Shown here piece after piece: positions 35,545-44,783 of a stretch of DNA of 64,000 nucleotides. Positions within the stretch are counted from its first letter, which is position 1; each line of letters opens with the position of its first letter. The notes under the pieces were generated by a model. It was not told the DNA's origin, did not search any database, and saw nothing but the letters and a program-made list of their open reading frames with translations. The stretch is from Leptospiraceae bacterium (GTDB taxonomy: Bacteria; Spirochaetota; Leptospiria; Leptospirales; Leptospiraceae), in the NCBI GenBank assembly GCA_024233835.1, contig JACKPC010000006.1, positions 186,001-250,000 on the forward strand, given 5' to 3'. The position numbers were made by a program, and so were the translations under genes.

Positions 35545-36900
35545 TTAGCGGGCGATTTTCCCCAGAATACTCGGATGACCCGTATCAAAAAGCCCGGCGA
35601 TACAACCGGTCATCACGGTAGCCAGGGTCGCCGCCCAGAGGGCCTTGAAAGCGAGACTACTAATGTCCCTGGAACGGGAAGGAACCAGATTGGTCATTCC
35701 ACCCACAAAAATCCCAACTGAAGCCAGGTGAGCAAATCCACTCAGGACATAGCTGACAATGAGAAGAGAACGGTCGGTAATTTTACCGGCAGAAGACAGG
35801 GCATGAAGGGCATTAAAACCGGGAATCGAAGTTTGTAAAAGTCGGCTTCCGATAATACTCGATGCCTGCCAGAGCTCCTGAAAATCAAGAGAAACACCGG
35901 TAAGAAAAGTAAGAGGGAAAAATAAAAAGGCAAAAATATTATCCAGAGTCAAATAGGAAAAAATCACACCGATTCCATGAACCAGAACATTCGGACTTTT
36001 CTCAAATAGAGCCAGCTTCGCAAATATCAAGTTTATAAAAGCTACAATTCCCAGAATGGCTACTAAAACAGCCGCAATTCCCATAGCAATTTGAACCCCA
36101 TCGATGGCTCCTTTTATCAGGGCATCCATAGGACTCATTTTCTTTTCTTCTTCACTTTTTTCTTCTTCCGGAATTTTTCCCATGGTCTCCGGCACACCCG
36201 TTTCCGGAACAAGAATCTTTGCGATAACAAAACAGGCCGGTATGGTTAATATAGAAGAAGCGACAAGGTGCCCGGTGATATTCGGAAAAGATGGTTTCAA
36301 AATGGAAGCATAAAAGCCCAGAACGGTAGAGGAAATAGAACCAAAACAACTCGCTAAAATAGCACAGATTTCGCTACGGGTCATTTTTTCAAGATAAGGT
36401 CGAATCGATACTACAGATTCAATTCCCACAAAGATATTCGCAGCACCCGATAGAGATTCGGCTCCACTAATCTTTAAGGTTCTGGAAAAAAAACGCGCAA
36501 ATAAACGAACTACCGGTTGAATAATGTTTAAACGATAAGCAAGGGTAACGAGGGCAGAAAAGAAAACCACCTGGGGTAAGGAGCGCATGGCAAAAACAAA
36601 GCCCATATTGGGAACATCGGCTCTGGCTTTTTCCTTTACCGGAACCATGGCATCTCCGAAAAGAAACCTCGCTCCAGATTCCGAAGCATCTAAAAGCAGG
36701 TTTAAAACGTCATTTGCAACAACAATCGCTTCTCTTGTAATCGGAAATATAAAAATAAAAAATCCCAGAAGTAACTGTATACCAATCCCCCAAAACATAA
36801 GTTTCCAGGGAATGCGTTTTTTATCCTCAGAGCCGAGCCAGGCAATGAAGCACAGAGCAAATATTCCGAAGAAAGATATGGTATTCAGGATAGGATTCAT
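35545..36900 (-). CDS. Concentrative nucleoside transporter (NupC/CNT family)
   Basis: 451 residues with about 10 membrane segments. CNT signatures seen: FVFAMRSLPQVVFFSALVTLAY, ESLSGAANIFVGIESVVSIRPYLEKMTRSEI (substrate-binding region) and YVLSGFAHLASVGIFVGGMTNLVPSRS near the C-terminus. Imports nucleosides with sodium or protons. A Glu/Lys-rich cytoplasmic loop (GKIPEEEKSEEEKKMS) is slightly long. Convergent with dprA, 2 bp apart. Confidence 0.9.
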   Translation of the reverse strand: MNPILNTISFFGIFALCFIAWLGSEDKKRIPWKLMFWGIGIQLLLGFFIFIFPITREAIVVANDVLNLLLDASESGARFLFGDAMVPVKEKARADVPNMGFVFAMRSLPQVVFFSALVTLAYRLNIIQPVVRLFARFFSRTLKISGAESLSGAANIFVGIESVVSIRPYLEKMTRSEICAILASCFGSISSTVLGFYASILKPSFPNITGHLVASSILTIPACFVIAKILVPETGVPETMGKIPEEEKSEEEKKMSPMDALIKGAIDGVQIAMGIAAVLVAILGIVAFINLIFAKLALFEKSPNVLVHGIGVIFSYLTLDNIFAFLFFPLTFLTGVSLDFQELWQASSIIGSRLLQTSIPGFNALHALSSAGKITDRSLLIVSYVLSGFAHLASVGIFVGGMTNLVPSRSRDISSLAFKALWAATLATVMTGCIAGLFDTGHPSILGKIAR

Positions 36901-36986
36901 AAAAATTGGAAATAATTTATATCAGAAGGAAGAAAAAAATCAATTCTTTTTTTTATCCACTCAAAAAATCACGAAGACATTTCCTT

Positions 36987-37011
36987 GACTGCCCGGTTTA
37001 AACCGGTAGTC
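36987..37011. repeat. Palindrome between nucleoside transporter and hydroxylase genes
   Basis: Core CCGGTTTAAACCGG (36993-37006) perfect, extended by GACT/AGTC arms (36987-36990 and 37008-37011). Lies upstream of the transporter gene and could be an operator or part of a transcription stop; no T-run follows directly. Confidence 0.45.
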
Positions 37012-37091
37012 AGTAAGAGTTTTCCGAAAAAAATGAGCGGATATTTTTTTGAGGAAGATAAAAGATTCTGAAACGAATCCCGGCTAAAGAG

Positions 37092-37115
37092 AAAAACAGG
37101 GAGAGATACTCCCTG
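37092..37115 (-). terminator. Rho-independent terminator of the hydroxylase-like gene
   Basis: Minus strand CAGGGAG-TATCT-CTCCCTG followed by TTTTT (37115 down to 37092), 12 bp after the stop codon of the gene at 37127. Confidence 0.7.
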
Positions 37116-37126
37116 TAAATGAATTT

Positions 37127-37666
37127 TTAGCTCGCTTCTGCGAGCTTTACTTCTTTTAGTCTTTTTTCGCGTCTCAGGCTATCTTCTTTTTCCCTCTCGG
37201 TTCCGAGATATTTTTCCCTTGTTCCCATGATATAGTCAAACAGGGGAAAAGTAACACACCAGTTGGAATCCTGGTTTGGCCCCATGTGATGGTCATAATG
37301 CCAGGGAAGACTTTTCTTCGCCCATTCCGGTTCGAGATGAGAACGCTTATGAACATAGTAATAATAGCCTGCATGAAACCAAACACCGGCGACAAAACCA
37401 GGTGCAAAAGGAAACAGGGGAAGATGAACTAAAGAGGCCCCGATTAAAGCTACAGCTTCTTTACTCTGTGCGTCCCACTCCGAAAACAAAGTGTTCTGAT
37501 AATCTGCATCAATAAAAGCATTTTGTCTGCAATTTTTGTGATGTACATTCCAGTGAAAACGCCAGAAGCTTTCCTTGTTTTTCTTGGCTTCTTCATGTAA
37601 CCAGTACTTATGAATCATCCACTCTCCTGCATTCGCATACACAATACCACTTAAAAATCCCAGCAT
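37127..37666 (-). CDS. Fatty acid hydroxylase/sterol desaturase-like membrane di-iron protein
   Basis: 179 residues from the ATG at 37666, chosen because GAGAGG lies 6 bases upstream; an ATG at 37684 is possible. His clusters for a di-iron site are EWMIHKYWLH, HWNVHHKN, VHKRSH and WHYDHHMG, with PNQDSNWCVTFPLFDYIMGT after them, all typical of the FA_hydroxylase family. Hydrophobic segments lie between. Probably acts on a lipid in the membrane; exact substrate unknown. Confidence 0.82.
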   Translation of the reverse strand: MLGFLSGIVYANAGEWMIHKYWLHEEAKKNKESFWRFHWNVHHKNCRQNAFIDADYQNTLFSEWDAQSKEAVALIGASLVHLPLFPFAPGFVAGVWFHAGYYYYVHKRSHLEPEWAKKSLPWHYDHHMGPNQDSNWCVTFPLFDYIMGTREKYLGTEREKEDSLRREKRLKEVKLAEAS

Positions 37667-37833
37667 AGAAATCCTCTCTTTCATGTTTTTCTTTATTCTA
37701 CGGTATTTAAAGAAAAAAGTCTTCCCGTTTTATAAACCTTAAGGCTACTAAAAACTCCTATTTTATAAAATAGCAGGTGAAAACGGTTTTTTTGAACAAG
37801 AGGATTGCCGAAAAACAAAATCTATTGTTTAAT

Positions 37834-39660
37834 TTAAAACTGCTGCATTAATTCATTGACTTCGTTCATCAACTTCGATAAGGAATCAAGCTTATCTATA
37901 AAGTCCAGATAATATTCCGATTTTTCAGAAACCATCCTAATTGCTTTCTGACTGGTTCTCACGTTCTCTTCCTGGTTCATAGCCGCAGTGTGAATTTGCT
38001 TTAAATTTTCATCTAATTCATAAGTTAGATCTAAAGTACGGGTTTTAATCTTCTCGTATTCATCTAAAGAAGGAATACTACGGACGACAATACTTTGTAT
38101 TTCTGAATGTTTATTTACAAGATCTTCGAATTTTAAACTTATCCTGGATGTTGAAGATTGTCCCCTATCGACCAGTACTAGAGAATTTTGGATACTATCT
38201 GTTATTACCTTTGTATAACTACTTGAACTCTGGGCCAGTTTACCTACCTCATCAGCCACGATAGTAAAACCCTTTCCGCTTTCCCCTGCCCTCGCTGCTT
38301 CAATAGAAGCATTCAGGGCTAAGAGATTGGTTCTGGAAGCAATATTTTTCATGATAGAAATCACTTTAGAAACTTCTTTTGAAGATTCTTTTAGCTGATC
38401 CATTACCTGATTTGTATGACTTACAATTTCCTGCCCGCCAGTTATAATCTGCTTAATTTGCTTTCCCTTGTCATCTATATAAATGAAATTATGCTTAATC
38501 TCCTGAAATTTATCACTTAAGGACTCTACAATTTTTAAAGTTTCTTCATTTACTTTTCCCTGTTTTTCTGTTAGGTTACTGATAACAAGAGATGCTCTTG
38601 CAACTTCTTCAATACTGGACAAGGAATTACCTAAAAGTATTTTATAATCTTTTGATATTTCATTAAATTTAACCGTAGATTCCAGAAGTACTTCTTTAAT
38701 CGTAAACATTTTTTGAATTATACCTGTAATTTTATCAGTTAAAAGTTTCTTTTCTTCTATTTCAGTTTTCAACTTTCCTGTCTCTTTTGACTCGGCATAA
38801 GAATCAATATACTCCAATGAAAAACCCCAGACCGGAACTACAAACTGAAAGGTTTTTAAAATATGAGCAATATTAAAATAATTATTAAATAAAGTGCTTC
38901 CTCCAAAACCCATGTATATCTGCGACATGAATGCCGGAATCATACTCACGAATATAGAAAAAGATAAAATATCTTTTCGCTGTTTATATATATTATAAAG
39001 TAGTACTAAAATTACAATATAAGGTAAAGATAAAATAAGGTCATAAGGTCTGGGAAAAATAAATTCTTCCGGTTTGAAAACAGAGCGGGGAAGACTGGAA
39101 GAAAACATATTGTAAGCCATTAGAAAAAAGGCAATCACCGCCATAAGAATATTTAGAATAAGTAATCGATTTCCACTTTTTTCTTTATTTTTATAGTATA
39201 ATGCGATGACTAACAACAATGATATAGCATTAAATGCTCTGGAAATTGACCAGGTCAAAGGTAAAGCATTTAAAGGATCACTACAGGTTATGGACTTATT
39301 AGATACAAGTGTATGAAAAACATCAATTAATCCAGACCAGGCCCAGGCAATTCCAATAGCAGGAGCGATAGAATCCCTTTTTATGTAGTAATGCACAAAA
39401 GACTGAACCATAACACTCAGGGCTATTACCGCACCACTAATTTCGAGTATAGTGTGAATAAAGCTTCCCTTTAGAGCTAAAAGAAGCACAGGAATGATTT
39501 CTTTTGAATTTAAGCCGGAGAGGTCCTGGCTATTAATTGTTCGGTTAGGTGTCCCTATATCCAGTCCGAATAAAGATAAAAACAACCAGATAAATGTAAA
39601 AGATAAAGTAATATAAAGAATACTATTTTTTTTAAAAAGATAAAACATAAACCCTCTCAT
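37834..39660 (-). CDS. Methyl-accepting chemotaxis-type receptor with a MASE-like membrane sensor
   Basis: About 608 residues (start at 39660, or at 39648 which has GAGAGGG close by). The N-terminal ~270 residues have about 8 membrane helices with GIAWAWSGLIDVFHTLV and ISRAFNAISLLLVI, resembling MASE3-type sensors. The C-terminal half is a long helical signalling domain; the hairpin reads NIASRTNLLALNASIEAARAGESGKGFTIVADEVGKLAQ, the classic CheA-contact tip. No HAMP or periplasmic ligand domain. Likely senses a membrane-accessible signal. Preceded by a 460-bp non-coding stretch. Confidence 0.85.
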   Translation of the reverse strand: MRGFMFYLFKKNSILYITLSFTFIWLFLSLFGLDIGTPNRTINSQDLSGLNSKEIIPVLLLALKGSFIHTILEISGAVIALSVMVQSFVHYYIKRDSIAPAIGIAWAWSGLIDVFHTLVSNKSITCSDPLNALPLTWSISRAFNAISLLLVIALYYKNKEKSGNRLLILNILMAVIAFFLMAYNMFSSSLPRSVFKPEEFIFPRPYDLILSLPYIVILVLLYNIYKQRKDILSFSIFVSMIPAFMSQIYMGFGGSTLFNNYFNIAHILKTFQFVVPVWGFSLEYIDSYAESKETGKLKTEIEEKKLLTDKITGIIQKMFTIKEVLLESTVKFNEISKDYKILLGNSLSSIEEVARASLVISNLTEKQGKVNEETLKIVESLSDKFQEIKHNFIYIDDKGKQIKQIITGGQEIVSHTNQVMDQLKESSKEVSKVISIMKNIASRTNLLALNASIEAARAGESGKGFTIVADEVGKLAQSSSSYTKVITDSIQNSLVLVDRGQSSTSRISLKFEDLVNKHSEIQSIVVRSIPSLDEYEKIKTRTLDLTYELDENLKQIHTAAMNQEENVRTSQKAIRMVSEKSEYYLDFIDKLDSLSKLMNEVNELMQQF

Positions 39661-39687
39661 TCGTTCGGACGCTCTACAAATACCCAA

Positions 39688-40148
39688 TACGATTAATATA
39701 TAAGCTCTAAACCGACAATGTCAATAGTAGTGCAATTTTTATACCATTACAATTTTAGCTTATAATTTTTCAATAAAAAGAATGGAGGACTCTACATAAA
39801 CTTGGTTTTCTGTAAAGCTAAAAGTATAATTTGGAATAGAAAGAGATTTTTATTCACCTAATGAACTAAGCTCAGGGAAAGAGTGAAACAAGGTTTGGCC
39901 GTTTTCAAAAAACTGTAAAAGCTTTTAAAGGGATTATTCATATTATTTATTCACATAAAGATGGAAGCAAAAGAAAAGGCAGGTTTAACAGTCTAAATTT
40001 AAAAGTCTTAAACTTAAATGGCAATATAGCTTTTTTAGTTTGGGTTTAGTTTCATTTTCTAAAAGTTTATTTAAAAAATTCCAAGAAAGATTTGCAATAA
40101 AAAAAGAGATTTCCATTCTTAGACAGATAAAAGATTACAGGTTACAAA
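39688..40148. other. Intergenic region, 461 bp, no confident gene
   Basis: AT-rich. Around 39890-40050 the plus strand has a stretch reading SHKDGSKRKGRFNSLNLKVLNLNGNIAFLVWV-stop without a start, which could be a decayed gene. The frame at 40040-40255 overlaps the hydrolase start and looks spurious. The upstream part includes the divergent control region of the chemoreceptor gene. Confidence 0.4.
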
Positions 40149-40952
40149 TTGAAAAAGAAAATTTACATTTCAAGTATTCTATTTTTCATTGTTCTAGTTA
40201 TGGGTATGTTTCAATACATCAGGAATCTTCAGGACAAAATGCTATTCTATCCTGAAAAGCTAGAACCTGACTATTCTTTTCATTTTTCAAGACCTCATGA
40301 GGAAGTTTTTCTAAAAGCCGAAGATGGCACAAGGCTTCACGGTCTTCTATTTCCCAAGAAAGATACAGATAAGGTAATACTATACTTTCATGGAAATGCA
40401 GGAAGTCTGAGATCCTGGGGAGAAATTTCCGAGCTATTTGCCCCTTACCCCTATTCCTTTTTAATCATAGACTACAGAGGTTACGGAAAAAGTGAAGGAA
40501 ATATAAATTCTGAAGAAGTGTTAGTTCAAGATGCTTCAGTATTTTATAATTATCTTATAAATACATATAAACCTGAACATATTATCATTTACGGACGATC
40601 TTTAGGTACAGTTCCCGCTTCTTTTTTACTCTCTCAAAAAGAAGTCAGCTTTGGTATCCTTGAAACTCCTCTCTACGACTATGCTTCCATAGCTAAACGA
40701 TTCGTCCCCTTAGCACCCACATTCCTTTTGAAATACAAATTTCCTATCCATCAATGGTTAAAGAAAGCAAAATCTCCTGTTCATATTTTTCATGGAACTT
40801 CAGATGAAGTTATTCCCTATGACCTTTCTTTACGTTTAAAATCTGTATTAAAACCGGAAGATACTTTTACTACAATCGAAGGGGGCGGACATAATAACCT
40901 TTCCCTTTTTTCTGAATTCAGAGAAGGAATAGATAAGCTATTTAAAAAATAA
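40149..40952 (+). CDS. Membrane-anchored alpha/beta hydrolase (BEM46/YqkD-like)
   Basis: 267 residues from a TTG start, the only one that keeps the N-terminal membrane segment (IYISSILFFIVLVMGMF). Catalytic triad: Ser151 in YGRSLGT, Asp219 in HGTSDEVI, His248 in GGGHNN. The oxyanion-hole strand is LYFHGNAGS (79-86), and DYRGYGKSEG matches the family. Likely faces the periplasm; acyl or peptide substrate unknown. Confidence 0.85.
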   Translation: MKKKIYISSILFFIVLVMGMFQYIRNLQDKMLFYPEKLEPDYSFHFSRPHEEVFLKAEDGTRLHGLLFPKKDTDKVILYFHGNAGSLRSWGEISELFAPYPYSFLIIDYRGYGKSEGNINSEEVLVQDASVFYNYLINTYKPEHIIIYGRSLGTVPASFLLSQKEVSFGILETPLYDYASIAKRFVPLAPTFLLKYKFPIHQWLKKAKSPVHIFHGTSDEVIPYDLSLRLKSVLKPEDTFTTIEGGGHNNLSLFSEFREGIDKLFKK

Positions 40953-40960
40953 TAAATTGT

Positions 40961-41746
40961 TTAGCTTTCAAGAATATTATAATCTTTGTAGGTTTTGAAA
41001 TTGTAGGAAAAAGTTTGCCTTAAGCTTTCCGGCACGACTTCTTTACTCTTTAGCTCCCTATCGAACATTCTTCGTTTAGATATATACTTTTCACTCAAAG
41101 GAATTTCCAGCTTGGCAATGGTTTCTTTATATTTATCACTGGAATAAAGACTGAATGAATGCCTGTCAATCCCCGATTGATCCAGAAGTATTCCTACCAT
41201 AGTCAGGCCCATCCCGGCACCTTCCGTATTGTCTCCGTACTCCATAAAAAAATCAATGAGATTAGAAAAACTGGTAGCCTTACGAAACTTGTCCCGAATC
41301 CTTTCTTCTTCTATATTTAAGAGAGGAAAGTTATTCTTTACTTTGATGTTTAATACATCTGCTGAATAGTAGTAGGTAGCCGTAACGGGTAAATTATGCT
41401 TTTTAAAGTCATCTTTAAATTGTACAATCTTATCTTCTGAAAGATTATCCTTAAACTGTTTTAGCCCTTTTTCATAATCAATCGGATCATTAATATCAAG
41501 GCCAAGGTTGAGGTATAAAACTCGTTTCAGGTTGGCTTTCGTAGCATTAATCACCAATTCTTTGGCTGAAGTATAGCCAATTTCCATGAGATCCATTCTA
41601 TCAAATTTCTCCAGAACGGCCTGTGTCATTTTTTTTATTACATGTTCTCCGTAATCTGAAAGAAAATACGTTTTAAAAGAGATAGTTTTACAATTATCTA
41701 CTGCATTTTTTAGAATGTCATCAAGTTCCTGATCGGTCTTTTTCAA
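40961..41746 (-). CDS. Histidine-kinase-like ATPase (GHKL) protein without phospho-acceptor domain
   Basis: 261 residues. N-box-like TSAKELVINATKANLKRVL (59-77) and G-box-like EGAGMGLTMVGILLDQSG (about 174-191) indicate a GHKL ATP-binding fold. Between them lies an unusual insert (LDINDPIDYEKGLKQFKDNLSED). There is no dimerisation/His domain, so it may be an anti-sigma-like or signalling ATPase. Similar stand-alone proteins are frequent in Leptospira as far as I recall. Confidence 0.7.
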   Translation of the reverse strand: MKKTDQELDDILKNAVDNCKTISFKTYFLSDYGEHVIKKMTQAVLEKFDRMDLMEIGYTSAKELVINATKANLKRVLYLNLGLDINDPIDYEKGLKQFKDNLSEDKIVQFKDDFKKHNLPVTATYYYSADVLNIKVKNNFPLLNIEEERIRDKFRKATSFSNLIDFFMEYGDNTEGAGMGLTMVGILLDQSGIDRHSFSLYSSDKYKETIAKLEIPLSEKYISKRRMFDRELKSKEVVPESLRQTFSYNFKTYKDYNILES

Positions 41747-41847
41747 GTATAATCACTTCCGTTCGTTACTTTTCCGATTAAGATAAACCCCTAAATAACT
41801 GAGTCAAGTAATTAACCGGTAGAAATATAATTTTTAGTAAATTTATT

Positions 41848-42483
41848 TCACTTATAAAACTCAACACTTTTTAAAACTCCGGGATGACAATCCGTACGGT
41901 AATTTCCCTGAAATTCTCCAAGACCGGAATACCAACTTCCATTTATTTGAAGCAAATCCGTCCAGTATGAAAAAACACTCGTAGTTCCATTCCTGTTTTT
42001 GACCTGAAAACGCAAAAAGGGTAAATTTTGCAGGCCATTCACAATAAAAATATCTCCCTCAAGAGTAGTAATTTGAAAATCATAGGGATTCATTTGATAC
42101 AGTTGGCCTGATGAAATGTTTTTTTGAAAAACTTTTTCCCATTTGAGAATTTCAATTTTTTGAACTTCTTCGAACTGTAAACTTTTTAAGTAATCAATAG
42201 AATTCTTTTTATGATGAAAGGTTATAGCTTTTATGGGTTCAGCTAATTTACCATGAACGCTAAGTCCATTACAGAGCAAAAACCTTGCTGTCCTCTGCTT
42301 TCCTTTTTTCTCTTCCCCCCGACTATCCCTTTCCGGTTTTTCTTTCTTCTCAAGTGGTTCTTCCTTTTTTTCCTCCACCTGCCCTTTCGAATCCACATTT
42401 TTCGAAGGTATGCCTTTTTCATTTTCCGCTTTAAGCGGAGCATACATAAAAAGAAAGCTGAGTAAAATAATCATCGATTTCAT
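41848..42483 (-). CDS. Hypothetical exported protein with charged linker (211 aa)
   Basis: Signal peptide MKSMIILLSFLFMYAPLKA followed by a Lys/Glu-rich segment (about 24-64) and a beta-rich C-terminal domain (ARFLLCNGLSVHGKL.., LEGDIFIVNGLQNLPFLRFQVKN). No family recognised. Head-to-head with the SDR gene at 42594 across 110 bp. Confidence 0.65.
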   Translation of the reverse strand: MKSMIILLSFLFMYAPLKAENEKGIPSKNVDSKGQVEEKKEEPLEKKEKPERDSRGEEKKGKQRTARFLLCNGLSVHGKLAEPIKAITFHHKKNSIDYLKSLQFEEVQKIEILKWEKVFQKNISSGQLYQMNPYDFQITTLEGDIFIVNGLQNLPFLRFQVKNRNGTTSVFSYWTDLLQINGSWYSGLGEFQGNYRTDCHPGVLKSVEFYK

Positions 42484-42593
42484 AAGTATTCTTCCGATTT
42501 CAAGCTACAGGCTCGAAGTTCATTTTCAAGCTTTTTACATTAGACCCTTCTTTTTCTATAGACAAAAAGGCTTTACATAAGCAATTTCCTATT

Positions 42594-43331
42594 ATGGATT
42601 TATTCAGCGTTAAAGATAAAGCAGTCATCATTACAGGAGCTTCGAGGGGAATAGGTCGGGCACTCGCAGAAGGTTTTGCAAATGCAGGAGCCATCGTTTA
42701 TGGAACCGGTTCAAGACCTGAGTCTATGGCATGGGCCGAGGGAACAAGCATTACCGGAGTTGCAGCCGATATGCGGGATCCTTCTGCCATGAAAGATTTA
42801 ATTAATGAGGTTAAAAATAAACACGGACGCCTTGATTGTCTGGTAAACAATGCTGCTGCTACGGTAGACATACCCGCCTCAGCCATCAAAGAAGAAGACA
42901 TGGAAAATCTCGTCAACACAAACTTTAAAGGTGTTTTCAGGGCCTGTCAGGCTTATCATAAACTTCAAAGAAAACAGGGGGGGAATATTATTAATATTGC
43001 TTCCGTTGTAGGTTTACAGGGTGGATTTTTAATGTCAGTATACTCCGGCACCAAGGGAGCAATCATCCAGATGTCCAAATCTCTCGCCTTAGAATGGGCT
43101 TCGAGTGGTTTTCGAGTTAACGTGGTCTGCCCCGGTTTTACAGAAACGGATATGACAGAAAAAATAAGGAAAAACGAAGAATACTCAAATAAACTTCTTC
43201 AGGCTATCCCGATGAAGCGCATGGCAAGACCACAGGAACTATTGGGACCCGTAATTTTTCTTGCCAGTGAAGCTTCTTCTTATATTACAGGTTCCACCCT
43301 TGTTGTCGATGGAGGAGTAACGAGACATTAA
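42594..43331 (+). CDS. SDR oxidoreductase, FabG-like
   Basis: 245 residues. TGASRGIG (14-21), NNAA (85-88), and the catalytic Tyr150-Lys154 in YSGTKG, then NVVCPGFTETDMT and a C-terminal GSTLVVDGGV. This is the classical beta-ketoacyl-ACP-reductase or glucose-dehydrogenase type; no fatty-acid genes lie beside it, so its exact role is open. Confidence 0.9.
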   Translation: MDLFSVKDKAVIITGASRGIGRALAEGFANAGAIVYGTGSRPESMAWAEGTSITGVAADMRDPSAMKDLINEVKNKHGRLDCLVNNAAATVDIPASAIKEEDMENLVNTNFKGVFRACQAYHKLQRKQGGNIINIASVVGLQGGFLMSVYSGTKGAIIQMSKSLALEWASSGFRVNVVCPGFTETDMTEKIRKNEEYSNKLLQAIPMKRMARPQELLGPVIFLASEASSYITGSTLVVDGGVTRH

Positions 43332-43345
43332 AAGAAACATGGGAA

Positions 43346-43368
43346 GACAGTGGCTTCCAACCACTGTC
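43346..43368. terminator. Hairpin between convergent genes
   Basis: Perfect 8-bp stem GACAGTGG/CCACTGTC (43346-43353, 43361-43368) with loop CTTCCAA, between the SDR gene and the small gene at 43367. T-runs are weak on both sides. Confidence 0.5.
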
Positions 43369-43561
43369 AATTCTTTGTTGTTTCATCAGAACTTATTTCC
43401 AGATTATAATGCGTAATTACAAAATCTAAAAACCATTTAGGTTTTAAAAATAGTATTAAAAGAGAACCTATACTCAAAAGAAAAGGAACAGGAGATAGCA
43501 TTTCTAAAATAATGATAATAAAAATTGAAATATAAAAAAGTTTATAGCTCGACTGCGTCAT
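43367..43561 (-). CDS. Small membrane protein (64 aa)
   Basis: MTQSSYKLFYISIFIIIILEMLSPVPFLLSIGSLLILFLKPKWF, two hydrophobic segments and a short polar tail. It starts 35 bp after the response-regulator kinase gene and could be its downstream partner. No family recognised. Confidence 0.5.
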   Translation of the reverse strand: MTQSSYKLFYISIFIIIILEMLSPVPFLLSIGSLLILFLKPKWFLDFVITHYNLEISSDETTKN

Positions 43562-43596
43562 CCTATCTCCATGGTTTAATAAAAACGAATATACGA

Positions 43597-44727
43597 TTAT
43601 TCTGATATTACGGCCGGTAGCGGAATCGTAAAATACATAGTAGTTCCGAGACCCTTTCCGGTTTCAAACCAGAATGTACCTTTGTTTCGAATGACGAGAT
43701 CGCGCACCAGTATAAGACCGAGCCCGGTACCCTTTTCCTTATCGGTTCCCGGTGTAGAATAAGGTTCCTCTAATCTAAAAAGTCTATCCTGCACTTCCAT
43801 TGAGATACCGGTGCCGTTATCAGATACGGAAACAATAATCATAGTTTTTTCTTTTCTAAAGGATAAAGAAACGGTTCCCCCGGAAGGAGTAAACTTTATA
43901 GCATTTGAAACAAGGTTTCGAAGTATCGTAAAAAGCATATTCTCATCAGAAAGTACTAAGATATCAGGCTGCGTTTCCTCATTCATCAGCAATGTGATTT
44001 TCTTTTGAATACAAAGACCTTTGAACAGACCTTCGATATAATCAAATGTTTCCAGCAAACTGACACTCTCCGGTTGATGTCGGATCACGCCACTCTGAAT
44101 CCTGGACCACTCCAAAAGATTTTCCAGAAGACTGAATAAAACCCTGGCAGAACCTGTAATCTGATTACTGATTTCTAGGATTTCGTCTCTTGTCATGTGG
44201 TTAATATCGTCAATTAGTATTTGGGAAACACCTAATAGCCCGCTTAAAGGAGAGCGTAAATCATGAGCTATAATAGAAAAAAACTTATCTTTGCTGGTAT
44301 TTAGCTCCTTCAAATTCTTGGTTACCTGATATGTATGCATATGATTTCGTATTCGAGCAATGAACTCACTCTTATTAAAGGGTTTCAGAATATAATCAAT
44401 AGCTCCCATGGAAAGGCCCTTTGTTATATGCTCTTCATCATCAAATGCTGTTATAAATAAAATAGGTATATCTGCAATTTCTTCCCTGGATTTAATGTAT
44501 TTACAAATTTTAAAACCATCTAAATCCGGAATAAATATATCCAGCAACAACATGTCGGGGTAAGGAGACTTGCTCAAGGCATCCAAACACTCTTTTCCGG
44601 TTCTTGCGTATTCTAAGGTATAAGGCTCAGCTCGCAACATTCCCTGTATAGAATAGAATATCTCCGGCAGATCATCCACCACCAGAATTCTCTTATTTGG
44701 TTCCTGTTTTTTCCCCTTTTCCATCAC
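43597..44727 (-). CDS. Response regulator-histidine kinase hybrid
   Basis: 376 residues, soluble. N-terminal receiver with VVDD (17-20) and phospho-acceptor Asp63 (LLLDIFIPDLDG), conserved Thr and Lys115 (YILKPF). Then HisKA with FSIIAHDLRSPL (His155) and HATPase_c with NLVSNAIKFT, SDNGTGIS and GTGLGLILV. An inverted order (receiver first) indicates a phosphorelay intermediate that receives a signal and passes it on. Neighbour of recG but not clearly in its operon (56 bp gap). Confidence 0.9.
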   Translation of the reverse strand: MMEKGKKQEPNKRILVVDDLPEIFYSIQGMLRAEPYTLEYARTGKECLDALSKSPYPDMLLLDIFIPDLDGFKICKYIKSREEIADIPILFITAFDDEEHITKGLSMGAIDYILKPFNKSEFIARIRNHMHTYQVTKNLKELNTSKDKFFSIIAHDLRSPLSGLLGVSQILIDDINHMTRDEILEISNQITGSARVLFSLLENLLEWSRIQSGVIRHQPESVSLLETFDYIEGLFKGLCIQKKITLLMNEETQPDILVLSDENMLFTILRNLVSNAIKFTPSGGTVSLSFRKEKTMIIVSVSDNGTGISMEVQDRLFRLEEPYSTPGTDKEKGTGLGLILVRDLVIRNKGTFWFETGKGLGTTMYFTIPLPAVISE

Positions 44728-44783
44728 GTATCCGATCCTAGTTTAGAAAACCTACCTATAGAGTATATCATTTTTTTCAATAC

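Noticed and set aside
40040..40255. 71-residue plus-strand frame before the hydrolase
   Set aside because: Overlaps the hydrolase start in another frame, without a ribosome site; composition is shadow-like.
42243..42465. Lys/Arg-rich minus and Phe-rich plus frames within the exported protein gene at 41848-42483
   Set aside because: Frame-shifted and antisense readings of the Lys/Glu-rich linker.
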